NCBI GenBank assembly: GCA_001600355.1
Contig: BCJU01000002.1
Coordinates: 620,001-684,000 of the forward strand
Source of the DNA: Meira nashicola
Lineage: Eukaryota; Basidiomycota; Exobasidiomycetes; Exobasidiales; Brachybasidiaceae
Length of the DNA: 64,000 bases
Direction: 5' to 3'
Shown: one piece after another, positions 30,371 to 40,917 of the stretch
Position numbering within the stretch: position 1 is the stretch's first letter
Layout: each line of letters opens with the position of its first letter
Position numbers and translations under genes: made by a program
The notes under the pieces: model-generated
Seen by the model: only the letters and a program-made list of their open reading frames with translations
Databases searched by the model: none
What the model was told of the DNA's origin: nothing

Positions 30371-31758
30371 ATGGCCTCATTGGTTGCCATCGTTGATGTG
30401 AAGGGCAAATCGCTCATTCAAAGGTCGTACAGAGATGATGTTGCACCTACACAAGTTGAACGCTTTTTACCTTTATTGCTTGATATGGAGGAAGAGAGTG
30501 GTGGAAGTGCTGTTAGCCCTTGCTTTACGAGCGAAGGCATAAACTATATGTTCATTCGACATAATAATCTTTATCGTGAGTACGAAAAAAAAAATGCAAT
30601 AAAATGCAATAATAATTAAAAGAACATTTTTCTCTTTCCACAGTTCTTGCTTTATCAAGACGTAATTCAAACGCATCCGAAATCTTGCTCTTTCTACACA
30701 AATTAGCTTCTGTTTTAGAAGAGTACTTTAAAGAATTAGAAGAAGAAAGTATTCGCGATAACTTTGTCATCATCTACGAATTGTTAGACGAAATGATGGA
30801 CTTTGGCTATCCACAAACCACAGAGAGTAAAATTTTGCAAGAATATATCACACAAGAATCACATAAGTTGGAAGTACAAGCCCGTCCACCTATGGCAGTA
30901 ACCAATGCTGTCTCTTGGCGTAGCGAAGGAATACGTTATCGCAAAAATGAAGTCTTTCTTGATGTGGTTGAATCGGTCAATATGCTCGTCAACGCAAACG
31001 GAAATGTGGTACGGAGTGAGATATTGGGTGCAGTAAAGATGAAGTGTTATTTATCCGGCATGCCAGAATTACGTTTAGGTTTAAATGACAAAGTCATGTT
31101 TGAGAGCACAGGAAGGGCATCTAGAGGAAAAGCGATTGAGATGGAAGATGTAAAATTTCATCAATGTGTCCGCCTTTCAAGATTCGAAAACGATCGAACG
31201 ATTAGTTTTATTCCACCGGATGGAGAGTTTGAATTGATGAGCTACCGATTGAGCACGCAAGTGAAACCTTTGGTTTGGGCGGAAGCAGTTATTGAGAGAC
31301 ATGAAGGTAGTCGAATCGAATTTTTAGTAAAGGTAAAAGCTCAATTTAAACGACGCTCAACGGCCAATAATGTAGAAATTTACGTTCCTGTTCCTGATGA
31401 TGCCGATTCGCCAAAATTCCGAGCAGCCGTTGGTTCGGTTCATTATGCTCCGGAAAAGTCAGCAATGGTATGGAAGATCAAGCAATTAGGAGGAGGGAGA
31501 GAATTTTTGATGAGAGCGCACTTTGGCTTACCAAGTGTGAAGAATGATGAGATTTTGGATCGTCGGGCACCCATCAATGTCAAGTTTGAAATTCCTTATT
31601 TCACCGTTTCGGGTATCCAAGTGCGATACCTCAAAATCGTTGAAAAATCTGGTTATCAAGCTTTGCCATGGGTTCGATACATTACTCAAAACGGAGAATA
31701 CGATTTACGTACTCAAAGTGACAAATCGCAGGCCCGTCTAGCACCTTTTGCAGCATGA
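30371..31758 (+). CDS. APM1: AP-1 clathrin adaptor mu subunit
   Basis: The medium chain of the AP-1 adaptor selects tyrosine-motif cargo for clathrin transport between the trans-Golgi and endosomes. Two exons, 30371-30575 and 30644-31758, join in frame to 439 residues, typical for mu1. The 68-bp intron is GT/AG. The N-terminal longin-like domain runs from MASLVAIVDVKGKSLI to about residue 140, including DNFVIIYELLDEMMDFGYPQ. The mu-homology domain then begins with SWRSEGIRYRKNEVFLDVVE. Further blocks include LSGMPELRLGLNDK, FIPPDGEFELMSYR and the C-terminal SGIQVRYLKIVEKSGYQALP with PWVRYIT. The sequence is closer to mu1 than mu2 in these blocks. Confidence 0.95.
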
Positions 31759-31814
31759 TCATACATATTTTATTGTCATTTCATCGTCGATTGAATAAAA
31801 TTTCCATATCGCTA

Positions 31815-33737
31815 TCATATCGTACGTCCTTCTTCGTTCCAAACAAATTTCATCCGTGGGAACCGAAGACTGAATTGATGCTGATCAGAACGATTGACCG
31901 AACGTGATTCTTCAAAATAGATCACAGTCATCATTTTGCCAATGATTAGTTCCGGCTTCTGTGCAAATTTGAGTCTCTGTTCAGCAGAAAAACCTGAGCC
32001 AACATGGACAAGAATACCTTTATGGCGTATTACTGCGCTAGCCATAGCGAGTCTTTCTGCGTATTCCTGTCCGATGGGCAACCTCATCATGGCAGTTTCG
32101 ATCGCTTCAACGGTATATTCATCTTCTTGCCAATCCTTTATCTTGCGAATAGAAGCCGTTCGTTTACCTTTATACGGACCGCCTTTTCGTATGATCAATC
32201 CTTCCCAACCTCTTTCGACAGCCTTTCTTCTCCATCTTTGCATATCTAAGAAGTTCGTAATCCTTTCTTGTTCTAACGGTCGAATGATATCTGAAAGGTC
32301 GTATTCTGAACATTCTTGAACAAATCTTTTAAGCTTCTCCACCCTTTGACAGAAGGGATCGTGGAAGCAAGAGTCATTCCTCCAATTGTGAAATTCATCA
32401 TAAGAAAGAATATCGAACGGAAAGTATGCCGGATTTACGATCGTATAGTCCTTCCTCTTGATAGGTCCAACAATAGCTTGAAAATCTTCGACAAAGGTTA
32501 CATCATTCACCTCCTTTCTTTGCTTTGATTCAGAGGCCAAGACGGCAACAGGTGTTAGAATACAGACTTCTCCATCCAGATAGATCCGAGCAACGCTTGA
32601 TGTCTCACAGCCCGGTCCTATTGGTTGTGATTGACGTAAAGAGTTATATACCATGTCTTTGATGACAGGTAGTTGTGCGATGATGCGATTTAATCCATCA
32701 GTCAAGACATTCAGAGTATGGAAAGGTCTTCCTGTACGAGAGAGAGCTGAAATTTTGATTGGCTCCAAGTGAAGGCCGTGGTGATTTTCGCCATTGCTAT
32801 GTTGTAAGATTCGCAAATCAATCTGCAATACACATCGTACGCCATCCAATTTACGACTCACGAACCAAGCATCTTCATCGTTCATAGTCTCAAGCCCTTT
32901 ATTGATTGTTTCTTCAAGCTCGGATACGTCCAACGATTTGCCAAGCGCAAGATTGAATTCACCGAAAGACTCAAGACGAGTAGAATCGGAATGCATTCCA
33001 CGGCTAGATTTGAATATGTCATGTGCTGGAAATGCGCTTCTGATAATATTCTCACTGACACCTACTTTGAGATTTCGATCAAGACAACGCATGAATACGT
33101 CCAATAACGATAAAGGCTGCTTTGCGCTACTCGCAAGAGTATCTTCTTCTCGAAGGATCGCATTTTTGTCCAAATATTCTATGATAAGGTCCAATGCATC
33201 ATGCCCTGTAATAGTACGACGTTTGAGTGTAAGAAAAAGTGTTAAGAGATCAGAGGACTGAGTTACACTTTCCCCATTCGTAAGTGAAAATAGATCATTT
33301 TTCTTGGTGAGATGTTGATCAACTTTTCCTTGCTCGGTCGCGCTTGTAGCATTCTCCATACGATTTGCGATCCTTTTCTTTAATACATCTGGTCTAATAT
33401 GGAGTCTCGTGTGTCGATGAAGAATGAAATGAAGGAGCTGTGCGAGATCAGGATACTTGCGTAAGATTTCCACTTTTTCAATCTTGCTATTTGTCAAACT
33501 TAGCTCATCAATTAAACAACGCAATTGATTCAATTGAGCATGAGGAGAGATGAGCGGCGAAGCTTGGAAAGAATTGCATGTATTACGTCTTTCGTTGATC
33601 GTATATGCTCTCGAAAAGCATGCATGAAAGCTTCGAAATTGCAAGCTTTCAATTGAGCCGAAACGCTGTCGTTTGCCTGTTGCAGGATAACAAGAGTGCC
33701 ATATCTGTCTTGGCCACTTGTTCAAGAAAGTTTTCAT
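31815..33737 (-). CDS. ATP-dependent DNA ligase, probably mitochondrial
   Basis: This is a single-exon, 640-residue protein. The nucleotidyltransferase motif I is WFVSRKLDGVRC, with the adenylated Lys at ~293. Motif III-like ARIYLDGEVCIL and motif IV WEGLIIRKGG follow, and then motif V-like SIRKIKDWQEDEY. A C-terminal OB-fold runs from ILVHVGSGF to MTVIYFEES. The N-terminal ~55 residues are rich in Arg, Ser and aromatic residues and poor in acidic ones, which suggests a mitochondrial presequence. The domain order resembles small phage/bacterial-type ligases with a long N-terminal extension rather than nuclear ligase I or IV. It may seal nicks in organellar DNA. The substrate and location are inferred. 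Confidence 0.85.
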   Translation of the reverse strand: MKTFLNKWPRQIWHSCYPATGKRQRFGSIESLQFRSFHACFSRAYTINERRNTCNSFQASPLISPHAQLNQLRCLIDELSLTNSKIEKVEILRKYPDLAQLLHFILHRHTRLHIRPDVLKKRIANRMENATSATEQGKVDQHLTKKNDLFSLTNGESVTQSSDLLTLFLTLKRRTITGHDALDLIIEYLDKNAILREEDTLASSAKQPLSLLDVFMRCLDRNLKVGVSENIIRSAFPAHDIFKSSRGMHSDSTRLESFGEFNLALGKSLDVSELEETINKGLETMNDEDAWFVSRKLDGVRCVLQIDLRILQHSNGENHHGLHLEPIKISALSRTGRPFHTLNVLTDGLNRIIAQLPVIKDMVYNSLRQSQPIGPGCETSSVARIYLDGEVCILTPVAVLASESKQRKEVNDVTFVEDFQAIVGPIKRKDYTIVNPAYFPFDILSYDEFHNWRNDSCFHDPFCQRVEKLKRFVQECSEYDLSDIIRPLEQERITNFLDMQRWRRKAVERGWEGLIIRKGGPYKGKRTASIRKIKDWQEDEYTVEAIETAMMRLPIGQEYAERLAMASAVIRHKGILVHVGSGFSAEQRLKFAQKPELIIGKMMTVIYFEESRSVNRSDQHQFSLRFPRMKFVWNEEGRTI

Positions 33738-34068
33738 TTCCTATGTTTGATTCTCATCATGATCAAGTTGCTTAATCACCTTGCTCGTCTTTGATTTAAA
33801 GGATGATCGAAGTCAATGTCTCGATGATGTACGTAGAAAAAAGCTCAATGTATGCGATCCTTGACGCGTGCAGCCAAATCATCCATGCACTAGAAAAAAA
33901 ATGCGCCGAACATCAATCATTCCTGAAAGGATTGACTGCCATTTTATCTTGCAACGATAATGCATGAAGTAATAGGAACATCATTTCCTTCTCTCAATGT
34001 CTCAAGATAAAGAAGGTATATATGATTGCACTTGCGATAATGGTACAAATGAATGAAGAAGAAAAATT
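33738..34068. other. Intergenic, no gene seen
   Basis: Promoter side of the DNA ligase gene and 3' flank of GTR1. Nothing else recognised. Confidence 0.5.
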
Positions 34069-35094
34069 TCAACGGCCACTAATATTTAAGGCGGGCAAAT
34101 GTTCAAAATGATCGCGAACCAATTGTGTGTTCAATTTGATAGCAGATAATTCGATTTTAGGATCCGCTGTGATGACCATAATATAAGTATTAGGTGTTAA
34201 GATGTCCAAATATGCAGAAAATGCGTTTGTACGCATTTCTATTGCTTGAAATTGCGATTGAAGTTTTGAGCATGCTAATCTTAAGCCTTTGATCAATTGA
34301 CTTATCTTGCCAAATCTACCGGGATACAAACCACTCTCATCGATCGCAATAGCAGCGTTTGAATCAGCAGGAGGATAACCTTCTTCTTCCATTTTAATTT
34401 CTTTTTGTCGTTCTTGTTCAGATTTGGATAAATCGTTCAATCTTGCAGTGCTTTTCGAAATCACCAAAAATGTCGTTCGCTCAAAAATTACGACTTCTTT
34501 TGCGCCATTCACTTGTGCAAAATGGTCTAACCTTCGTTCAAGATCAGCAACGTTGGGAATGAGAGTATGAATGATTTTAGACCAAGCTTTGTAAATTGTC
34601 TCATCCCAAATGCTTGTAGCGAAACAATTGATTTGTGTACCTTCGCTCTTTTTGCGTAATTCTTCAACTCTTGATGCATATACAGATCGTCTTCTTGATG
34701 CGTCAACTAAATCCATTTTGTGTAATAAACAAAATACATGTGCATCAGGTGAATTATCTTGCAATGCAGAAAGACATTCTTTGTAACTTCGAACATCTTT
34801 ATCCCATTCTTCGCTATCTTCACCTACCAAATCAAAAACATAAATCAAAACGCCTACAGCACTAAAAACTTGATGCCTTTGACTATCTAAATAGTTATCC
34901 ATATAACTCTGCTGACCACCACAATCCCAAAGGTTAAGAACAAGATTGCCCAAAAAGCGAACGTGAGAATGTTCTACGTCCAGTGTTTGTCCTAATCGAT
35001 CGGTATCAGCTGCACGATAAGCAGAAAATACTAATGCACGCATCGAAGTTTTACCTGAGCCGGATCTGCCCATCAATAGAATCTTCTTTTTCAT
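34069..35094 (-). CDS. GTR1: Rag-family GTPase Gtr1
   Basis: Gtr1 (RagA/B) forms a heterodimer with Gtr2 on the vacuole and activates TORC1 when amino acids are sufficient. The single-exon product is 341 residues. The G1 loop GRSGSGKTS lies at residues ~9-17. The switch and G3 regions are visible in LDVEHSHVRF and LNLWDCGGQ, and HKMDLVD is the G4 motif. The C-terminal roadblock-like dimerisation domain starts around residue 180 with EVVIFERTTFLVISKS and includes FSAYLDILTPNTYIMV. Length and both domains match the RagA/Gtr1 side rather than Gtr2. A Ser/Gln/Glu-rich insertion near residues 215-240 is a local feature. Confidence 0.95.
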   Translation of the reverse strand: MKKKILLMGRSGSGKTSMRALVFSAYRAADTDRLGQTLDVEHSHVRFLGNLVLNLWDCGGQQSYMDNYLDSQRHQVFSAVGVLIYVFDLVGEDSEEWDKDVRSYKECLSALQDNSPDAHVFCLLHKMDLVDASRRRSVYASRVEELRKKSEGTQINCFATSIWDETIYKAWSKIIHTLIPNVADLERRLDHFAQVNGAKEVVIFERTTFLVISKSTARLNDLSKSEQERQKEIKMEEEGYPPADSNAAIAIDESGLYPGRFGKISQLIKGLRLACSKLQSQFQAIEMRTNAFSAYLDILTPNTYIMVITADPKIELSAIKLNTQLVRDHFEHLPALNISGR

Positions 35095-35397
35095 CTTGAT
35101 GACGGAATCGTTCTACTTTTCAATGAAGATGATGATGACTTTCTGCCGATCAGTATGAAGTATTTCGATGTGACCGATCTTGGAAAGACTTCTTGTGCAA
35201 GTGCGAGCATTACGTACGTGTGTGTATGTAGACTTTGGTATGTATGAATGCACTTTTTATATAGACTACAAGCTTGCGCCCGCACGTAACGCGTTGATTT
35301 TTACCCTGCCTGAAAGCGACAATATAGATCGACATCTACTCCTCACCATTACAACCAGACCGATTACGTCCTTCTACATTTAAAGAAAAGACAGAAT

Positions 35398-35953
35398 ATG
35401 ACCACCTTACCGCCCTTACAAACCACTTCGATTGACAGCAGCGGAGGCGGATCTCGATTCAAAGAAGTAGATAGCATACGGAATGACGGAACAGTGAAAC
35501 ATATCTCTTCGTCTGATATAAATACGATTGCAAAGAATTCTAACGATCACGCAGTCAATAATCACATTACGACAAAAGAGGAAAACGTTGGATTTAATGA
35601 TTCAAGCATAAGCAGTCCACACGAATTGACAGATTGGGTGGATAATGTTTTAGATCAACTTGAATCACGCTTTTCTGTGATGAGCGGTCAAGTTGAAAGT
35701 AGAAGTGAGTAAAGGATATAAGGGATAGTTGAATGATTTTTTTTTGATTCTTTCAGTGCTAATGAAGTTCATTTCTCCTAAACTAGTGAAAGAAATGTCA
35801 GAGCGAATCGATGCATTGGAGTCATCTATAGAAGGTGAGTAAAATCTTCAAATCTGATGAATAGAAACGTGTTCACAATTGACTTTATGGTTCCCCCCTT
35901 CAAAAGAATTGATCACAGGTGCTTCAACTTCTTTGAAAGATCAGTCACAATAG
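35398..35953 (+). CDS. HSBP1: Heat shock factor-binding protein 1 homologue
   Basis: HSBP1 is a small coiled-coil protein that binds heat shock factor trimers and also supports WASH complex assembly in animals. Three exons, 35398-35704, 35787-35834 and 35907-35953, join in frame to 133 residues with GT/AG introns. The HSBP1 domain spans the exon borders: ELTDWVDNVLDQLESRF, VMSGQVESR, then MKEMSERIDALESSIEELIT. The heptad pattern is continuous once joined. The N-terminal ~78 residues are Ser/Asn/Asp-rich and absent from the 76-residue human protein. The gene is convergent with the Zn2Cys6 factor. Only exon 1 is long enough to stand out, so this gene is easily missed. Confidence 0.9.
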
Positions 35954-36195
35954 TGTCAATCAAACTTACTGTATATTAGCCGAACGATCTAACGTTCCAT
36001 TTGTACCATACCAATTCACAATTTATCACTCTTCTCGCATCGCACGTTTTGTTTGTTAACCATTTGAATTAAGAGCACACTGTTGGTTTAGACAACAGGG
36101 AGATAGATGTACAAATTACAGAGATCGAGAAACAAAAGATCGCGAACAGACATAAATCGAGAAGAAAGAAAGAAAGAAAGGGTAAATAAATATTG

Positions 36196-37857
36196 CTACA
36201 ATAAAGGACGAACGATTGGACTGGAAGCAACGAAACGTTTTCTGGGTAAATATTGTGAAGCTCGATCAAGTTCAAAATTTTCCACTTCATTATTGTTATG
36301 ATTTGCATTTACGGGTGTATATGGTTCATCATGACTGTAACTGTTATTGTATCGTGGACGTGAATCGATATTGATTATTGAACCTTTTTCGTTGGAGAAT
36401 GTGTTAAAAGGCAAAGAAGTTGATCCATTATTCATTCCACGTAAACGAGCAGCTTGCGGTAAATGAAGTGGAAATGTTGAATTACCAGATTGATTCATAG
36501 GATTGAGAAAAGCGCCCGTTGTAAGATTTGTTAAAGAAGAGATTGTGGTATTCGTTGTTCCATTCATCTTTTGTTGTCCACCAGGTGATGTATTACTACT
36601 GGTAAGATGATATTCTCCTACAACATTATTTCCTGCTTCACTAGATCCAATTGGAGTTCTTGGTGATAAGATGGAAGATGTTGTTGCAGTAGATCCGTTG
36701 GAAAGGATTGCCAAGCCACTTTCACTTGTGTGTAAACGATGATGACTTGAATTTGCGTTTAAAAAGTTATTGGAAGAATTATGATCTCTTCCATACATGG
36801 AAGGAGAAGTACTTGAAGCTGTATCGTATGATAACGAAGTTAAAGGAACAGTTGACCTTTGCACAGTTGAAGGAGCTGATGTATTATTGATCAATGAATC
36901 ATTAGAACCATGAGGTAAATGTTCGATTGGTGAACGTGAAACGTCATTAAAAGATGTTTGTCCTTCGTTCAAATTGGAACGCATTCCTTGTGTATTTGAA
37001 TAAAGTGGAGCAGAATGTAAAGCCATTCCATGATGATGAGAAGAGCTATTATTGTATCCGTTACCATGACCTAGCATTAATGAAGATGAAGAAGAATGCA
37101 TGTAAGAATTATTTCCCCAATTCGTCGTTCCCGTCGGCTGTGATCCAGTCGTTGCTCTTCTTTTGTAAGGTCCCCTTTTGATACCTCTCTTTCTTTCTTT
37201 ACGAGCACTATCCATACATGTTGCCGTTAAACCGTATTTTATACAACGTGAACATGGTCTTCCTTCATCACATCTTTTACATGCTTTTTGACAATTTACA
37301 CAAGCATTTTTAACTTGTTTCCTTTTTGCTTTTACCGGAAACATTCCAGGATTATCAAAAGGATGCGAAGACATTAAATCTGAATGATTTGAAGATGATT
37401 GTAAGCTACCTTGATGATGAAAATCATAAGAAGTTTGCATTGATGAAGCGCTTAATGGCATATTTGAACCATTATTGAAATCGTTATGACGACCGTTATG
37501 AAAGCTACCATGAGAACTTGCTCCAGCGCTCAAAGGATGATTGTTCGAAGAATTGGAATACAAAGGAGATCCGGAAATGTATTGCATCGAATTGTTGGAA
37601 AACGGTAAATTGTACGATCCATTCACTTGCGCTTGAGGAGGAACAGAATGATATTGACCTGATGGATTATTTGTTAAACTTCCAACAGGTAAATCGGATC
37701 CTTGTGTTGCTTCTGCAGCCGCAGCTGCAATATTCAAAGAAGGCGCATGACGTGGTTGATGATAATACGACATCTTGAAAGAATTTGCGTATGTATAATG
37801 TTGAGAATGCTGGTATTGAGGATCCCACTGAGATAAATCTGTAAGACGACTAGACAT
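36196..37857 (-). CDS. Zn(II)2Cys6 transcription factor
   Basis: This is a single-exon, 553-residue protein. The binuclear zinc cluster is at ~residues 184-215: KQVKNACVNCQKACKRCDEG then RPCSRCIKYGLTATC. It is followed by a basic extension KERKRGIKRGPYKRR, a pattern that recurs in a basidiomycete-rich subgroup. Everything else is low-complexity Ser/Asn/Gly/His-rich sequence with no visible middle-homology domain. It is probably a nuclear DNA-binding regulator, target unknown. Poly-Ser/Asn tracts suggest an unstructured activation region. Confidence 0.88.
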   Translation of the reverse strand: MSSRLTDLSQWDPQYQHSQHYTYANSFKMSYYHQPRHAPSLNIAAAAAEATQGSDLPVGSLTNNPSGQYHSVPPQAQVNGSYNLPFSNNSMQYISGSPLYSNSSNNHPLSAGASSHGSFHNGRHNDFNNGSNMPLSASSMQTSYDFHHQGSLQSSSNHSDLMSSHPFDNPGMFPVKAKRKQVKNACVNCQKACKRCDEGRPCSRCIKYGLTATCMDSARKERKRGIKRGPYKRRATTGSQPTGTTNWGNNSYMHSSSSSLMLGHGNGYNNSSSHHHGMALHSAPLYSNTQGMRSNLNEGQTSFNDVSRSPIEHLPHGSNDSLINNTSAPSTVQRSTVPLTSLSYDTASSTSPSMYGRDHNSSNNFLNANSSHHRLHTSESGLAILSNGSTATTSSILSPRTPIGSSEAGNNVVGEYHLTSSNTSPGGQQKMNGTTNTTISSLTNLTTGAFLNPMNQSGNSTFPLHLPQAARLRGMNNGSTSLPFNTFSNEKGSIINIDSRPRYNNSYSHDEPYTPVNANHNNNEVENFELDRASQYLPRKRFVASSPIVRPLL

Positions 37858-40800
37858 GAATGATGAAGAAGGCTGTTAAGGATTGAATGTCAACAAAGAA
37901 AAGGAAAAGAAAGAAAAAGGGGAAAAAGAGGTTGATGAAAATGTCAGTCAAAAAATCTGTTGAACTTTATATGCGTTTATCAACTATCGTCTGGGAACAA
38001 AGAAAGAAAATTGTGTGGAGAATCAAAGGCAAAGAAAGAGTGCACATTCAACAGAAAAACGCGAATCGAATCGGACCTTCATATCCCTTAAATTTGCTTC
38101 AAAAAATGGACACGAACGTCTGTTGTCAAAAAACCCAAATTCGGCATTCATCCTTCCGCTCCTGATTCAACGAATTGTTGATTTTTTTTTGGGCATGCAT
38201 GCATATATGCATTGATAATACCCATTGTTGATCTTTATTGCTATTCATTCGTACGTCCAATCCTTCACGGCACCGGCATTGGTTACGTGCTTGAACGCCC
38301 ATCAAGAAAAAAAAAGTATTATTGCGAACGCCAACTAAATCGAAATCATTGGGTAAAATTGGCAGAACGAGAGAAAAGTTGCATCGGCATTTTGTAGTTT
38401 TAAATCGTAAAAAAGAAAGGCGAGCGTACGAAGTAAAGGACAAATATGCAAAATCGATTTCACTTGTTAATATCACATCCGAAAATTACGAACCGAATCG
38501 CAGTCCCACACGGTAAGCTTGCGTCCCGTCATGTAATTCCGTTGATATAATAATTGTCGGATTTGACTATGCCATATTATTACGATCGACACTTTGGCTG
38601 TTGTTCCTTCTTACTCTGTCGGATTTCAACGGAAGCTTAGGCAATCAATTCCGCTTTGCTCAGCGAAAATTTCGTTGTTTGTTCCGACAAAGGGGCGAAA
38701 GCCCGATGATAAAAACTTCTGTACCTCTATTTCTATTTGATGAAAGAGTGCGCTTTCTTTTTTAATATCCAAATTCAACCACCAAAGCTCATATCAAATC
38801 GCTTCTTTGAGCATCATCTTTTGAAATCCTAATCGATACGCAGTAAGTTGACTTGTCAATTTTAGTGCTTGCATAGACTTGTGTACCCTCTTCTTCCAAA
38901 AGATGATCAACTCTTTCCGATCCAACGTAAAACGGTAACGGGCATCGAATTGATAAACCTCATTTGGCTAGCTCCTTTTTTCAATGAAGTCACAATTTTG
39001 ATACGCCAAATAGAGTCAATTTTCAATCGTCTCCGCTCGGTGCCGAAACGCCAAGCTGTGCCTTTTGAAGTAAGAATGACATGGAAAGAATGACAAAATC
39101 AAGCCCATCCACGCCCTCCCCAAAAAAGAAGGCTCTGATGCGAATGATTGTTGTCCGACGATGACGTATTGTGCTTGGTACGACGATTGAATGAAAGTGA
39201 GGAGTATACTTTTGCAAAAAATGATTCAAATAGCCATCAAGGCGGAACGCGATTGACGTGTTGATAGCGGATGAACGAGTTAGGCGTAAAGTGTATGCTC
39301 CGATTTCCTCGAAAGAAAGTATATGGTTTGGACTTTCTTTTTCCAACTCCGATCCTTTCTTTTGCCTCTCTTTGTGTTGAAGGGAGATGACGTGTTGAAT
39401 CAGGATTCTTCAGCCCAAACGACGCCAACAAAATTTCGACTTCAGACCACAATATATGCACGTCGTAATTTGTACAATGGCGAAAGTTTTTCTCTCTTTG
39501 ACTTTAACAACAACCGTCGAAAAATAGATCACATACGAGCCCTTACAGAAACGAAGAAAAGAAGAAAGGTGGAATGAAATACAAAACTGATACTTACCTA
39601 TTAGAACGTGAGGTTGAGATAATGATGATGATTGTATGCTGGCAGGTTGATCAAGAAGTGGGGTGTAACGTTGCTGCGTTTGTAAAGGCTGTCTCCGAGA
39701 CGATGATGATGATGGAAGAAGTCAAAATGAACATCAACGGAATGGTTGTGGTTCAGGTGGAAAATGCAAACAACATCTTTCAAATTGTTCCTGCTTCAAT
39801 AGATTGTAGTACCTTTTCCTTTTCGGTCTAAAGATCAAAGTCAGGAACGTTGAATGTCAGAGACAAATCAATGGAACAGAATGACATTTCATTATTGCAT
39901 TGAATCTCAGTCTAGTCTTCTTTTGCATTTGCATACACAATCAGAAGCAAGCAATTTTCTAAAGTCTAAACCAATTAATTTAGTACACCATTCTGTGTGG
40001 CTTTTACTTATGTTTCTTTCCCCACGTAAAAATAACATCGCAAACTCGCCATTTCGGAAGAAATCAATCGCCGCTGTCGACTTCGAAATGAAATCCAATT
40101 TGATGGTAGAAGCTTCTGATCAAGTACCATACAATGTACAGCTTTTGATGCAGCATGAAACGGTGTATGAATTCTTCTTATGTCAGTTTTTTTTCCCTTT
40201 CGGTGTGCATCTCGGTCTGGATTCATGTACCTTATATGCAAAAGGCATTCGATCAGTGTTTGTTTACCGTCGGGGCCAGACTTTTTACTGGAAACGCGCA
40301 TGTGCCTAGAAGAATCACGCACTGGAGCAGTGAAGTAGACTTGTAAGTCATGCATATCTAGTTGGTGGGCCTAGACGTGATTCGATTATGGTGGCTTGCG
40401 GTTCTATCGTAAGATTTGGGGATGTAGACTATATGCATATCTTAACCTTGTTTGACAGGCCTTGTTCCTACAAATGTTGAACGTCAATCTTGAATGCATC
40501 AGGAGCCTATTTCTTATGCGTGATTCAAGATCTTATGTATATTATAGATGCAAATACAGGGGGAAACCTTTACCCCGATCAAAGTACATATTCATTATTC
40601 GGCTTTCAAATTTTGAGCAATACTTGTGATCCAAAAAGAAAACGGAGAATGCCGTTCGACGGATAATATCTCTATGGCATTCAATTGCCGATCAAAGGAG
40701 TATACATGATTTAGACAAGCGGTGAATGAAAGGGCCCAGAACTCCGATCTTATCATCTTTGACAGTGAAATCAATCTGTCCCCGCCTTTCTTTCTTTCCT

Positions 40801-40917
40801 TGGAATTGAAGTGGAGATGTACATATGTAGATTGAAATGGCGATTTTCTTTTAGGATAAGTATGTATTTACATAGGTAGCTATAGTGTACAATCACGTAA
40901 TCATACAGCTTTCAATC
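37858..40917. other. 3-kb gene-poor stretch
   Basis: I see no gene that I can support. Frames at minus 39237-39461, plus 39574-39831 and minus 40008-40355 are free of recognisable domains. A minus-strand segment at ~39600-39760 gives a Gln/Ser/Pro-rich translation ending at a GTAAGTATC donor-like site. It could be an exon of an unrecognised gene, but its frame also contains stops. The left end includes the promoter of the Zn2Cys6 gene, and the right end is the 3' flank of the GLTSCR1-domain gene. Confidence 0.5.

Noticed and set aside
39574..40355. Possible multi-exon gene in the 3-kb gene-poor stretch
   Set aside because: A GTAAGT donor-like site and a Gln/Ser-rich frame are present, but the frame has internal stops and no recognisable domain.
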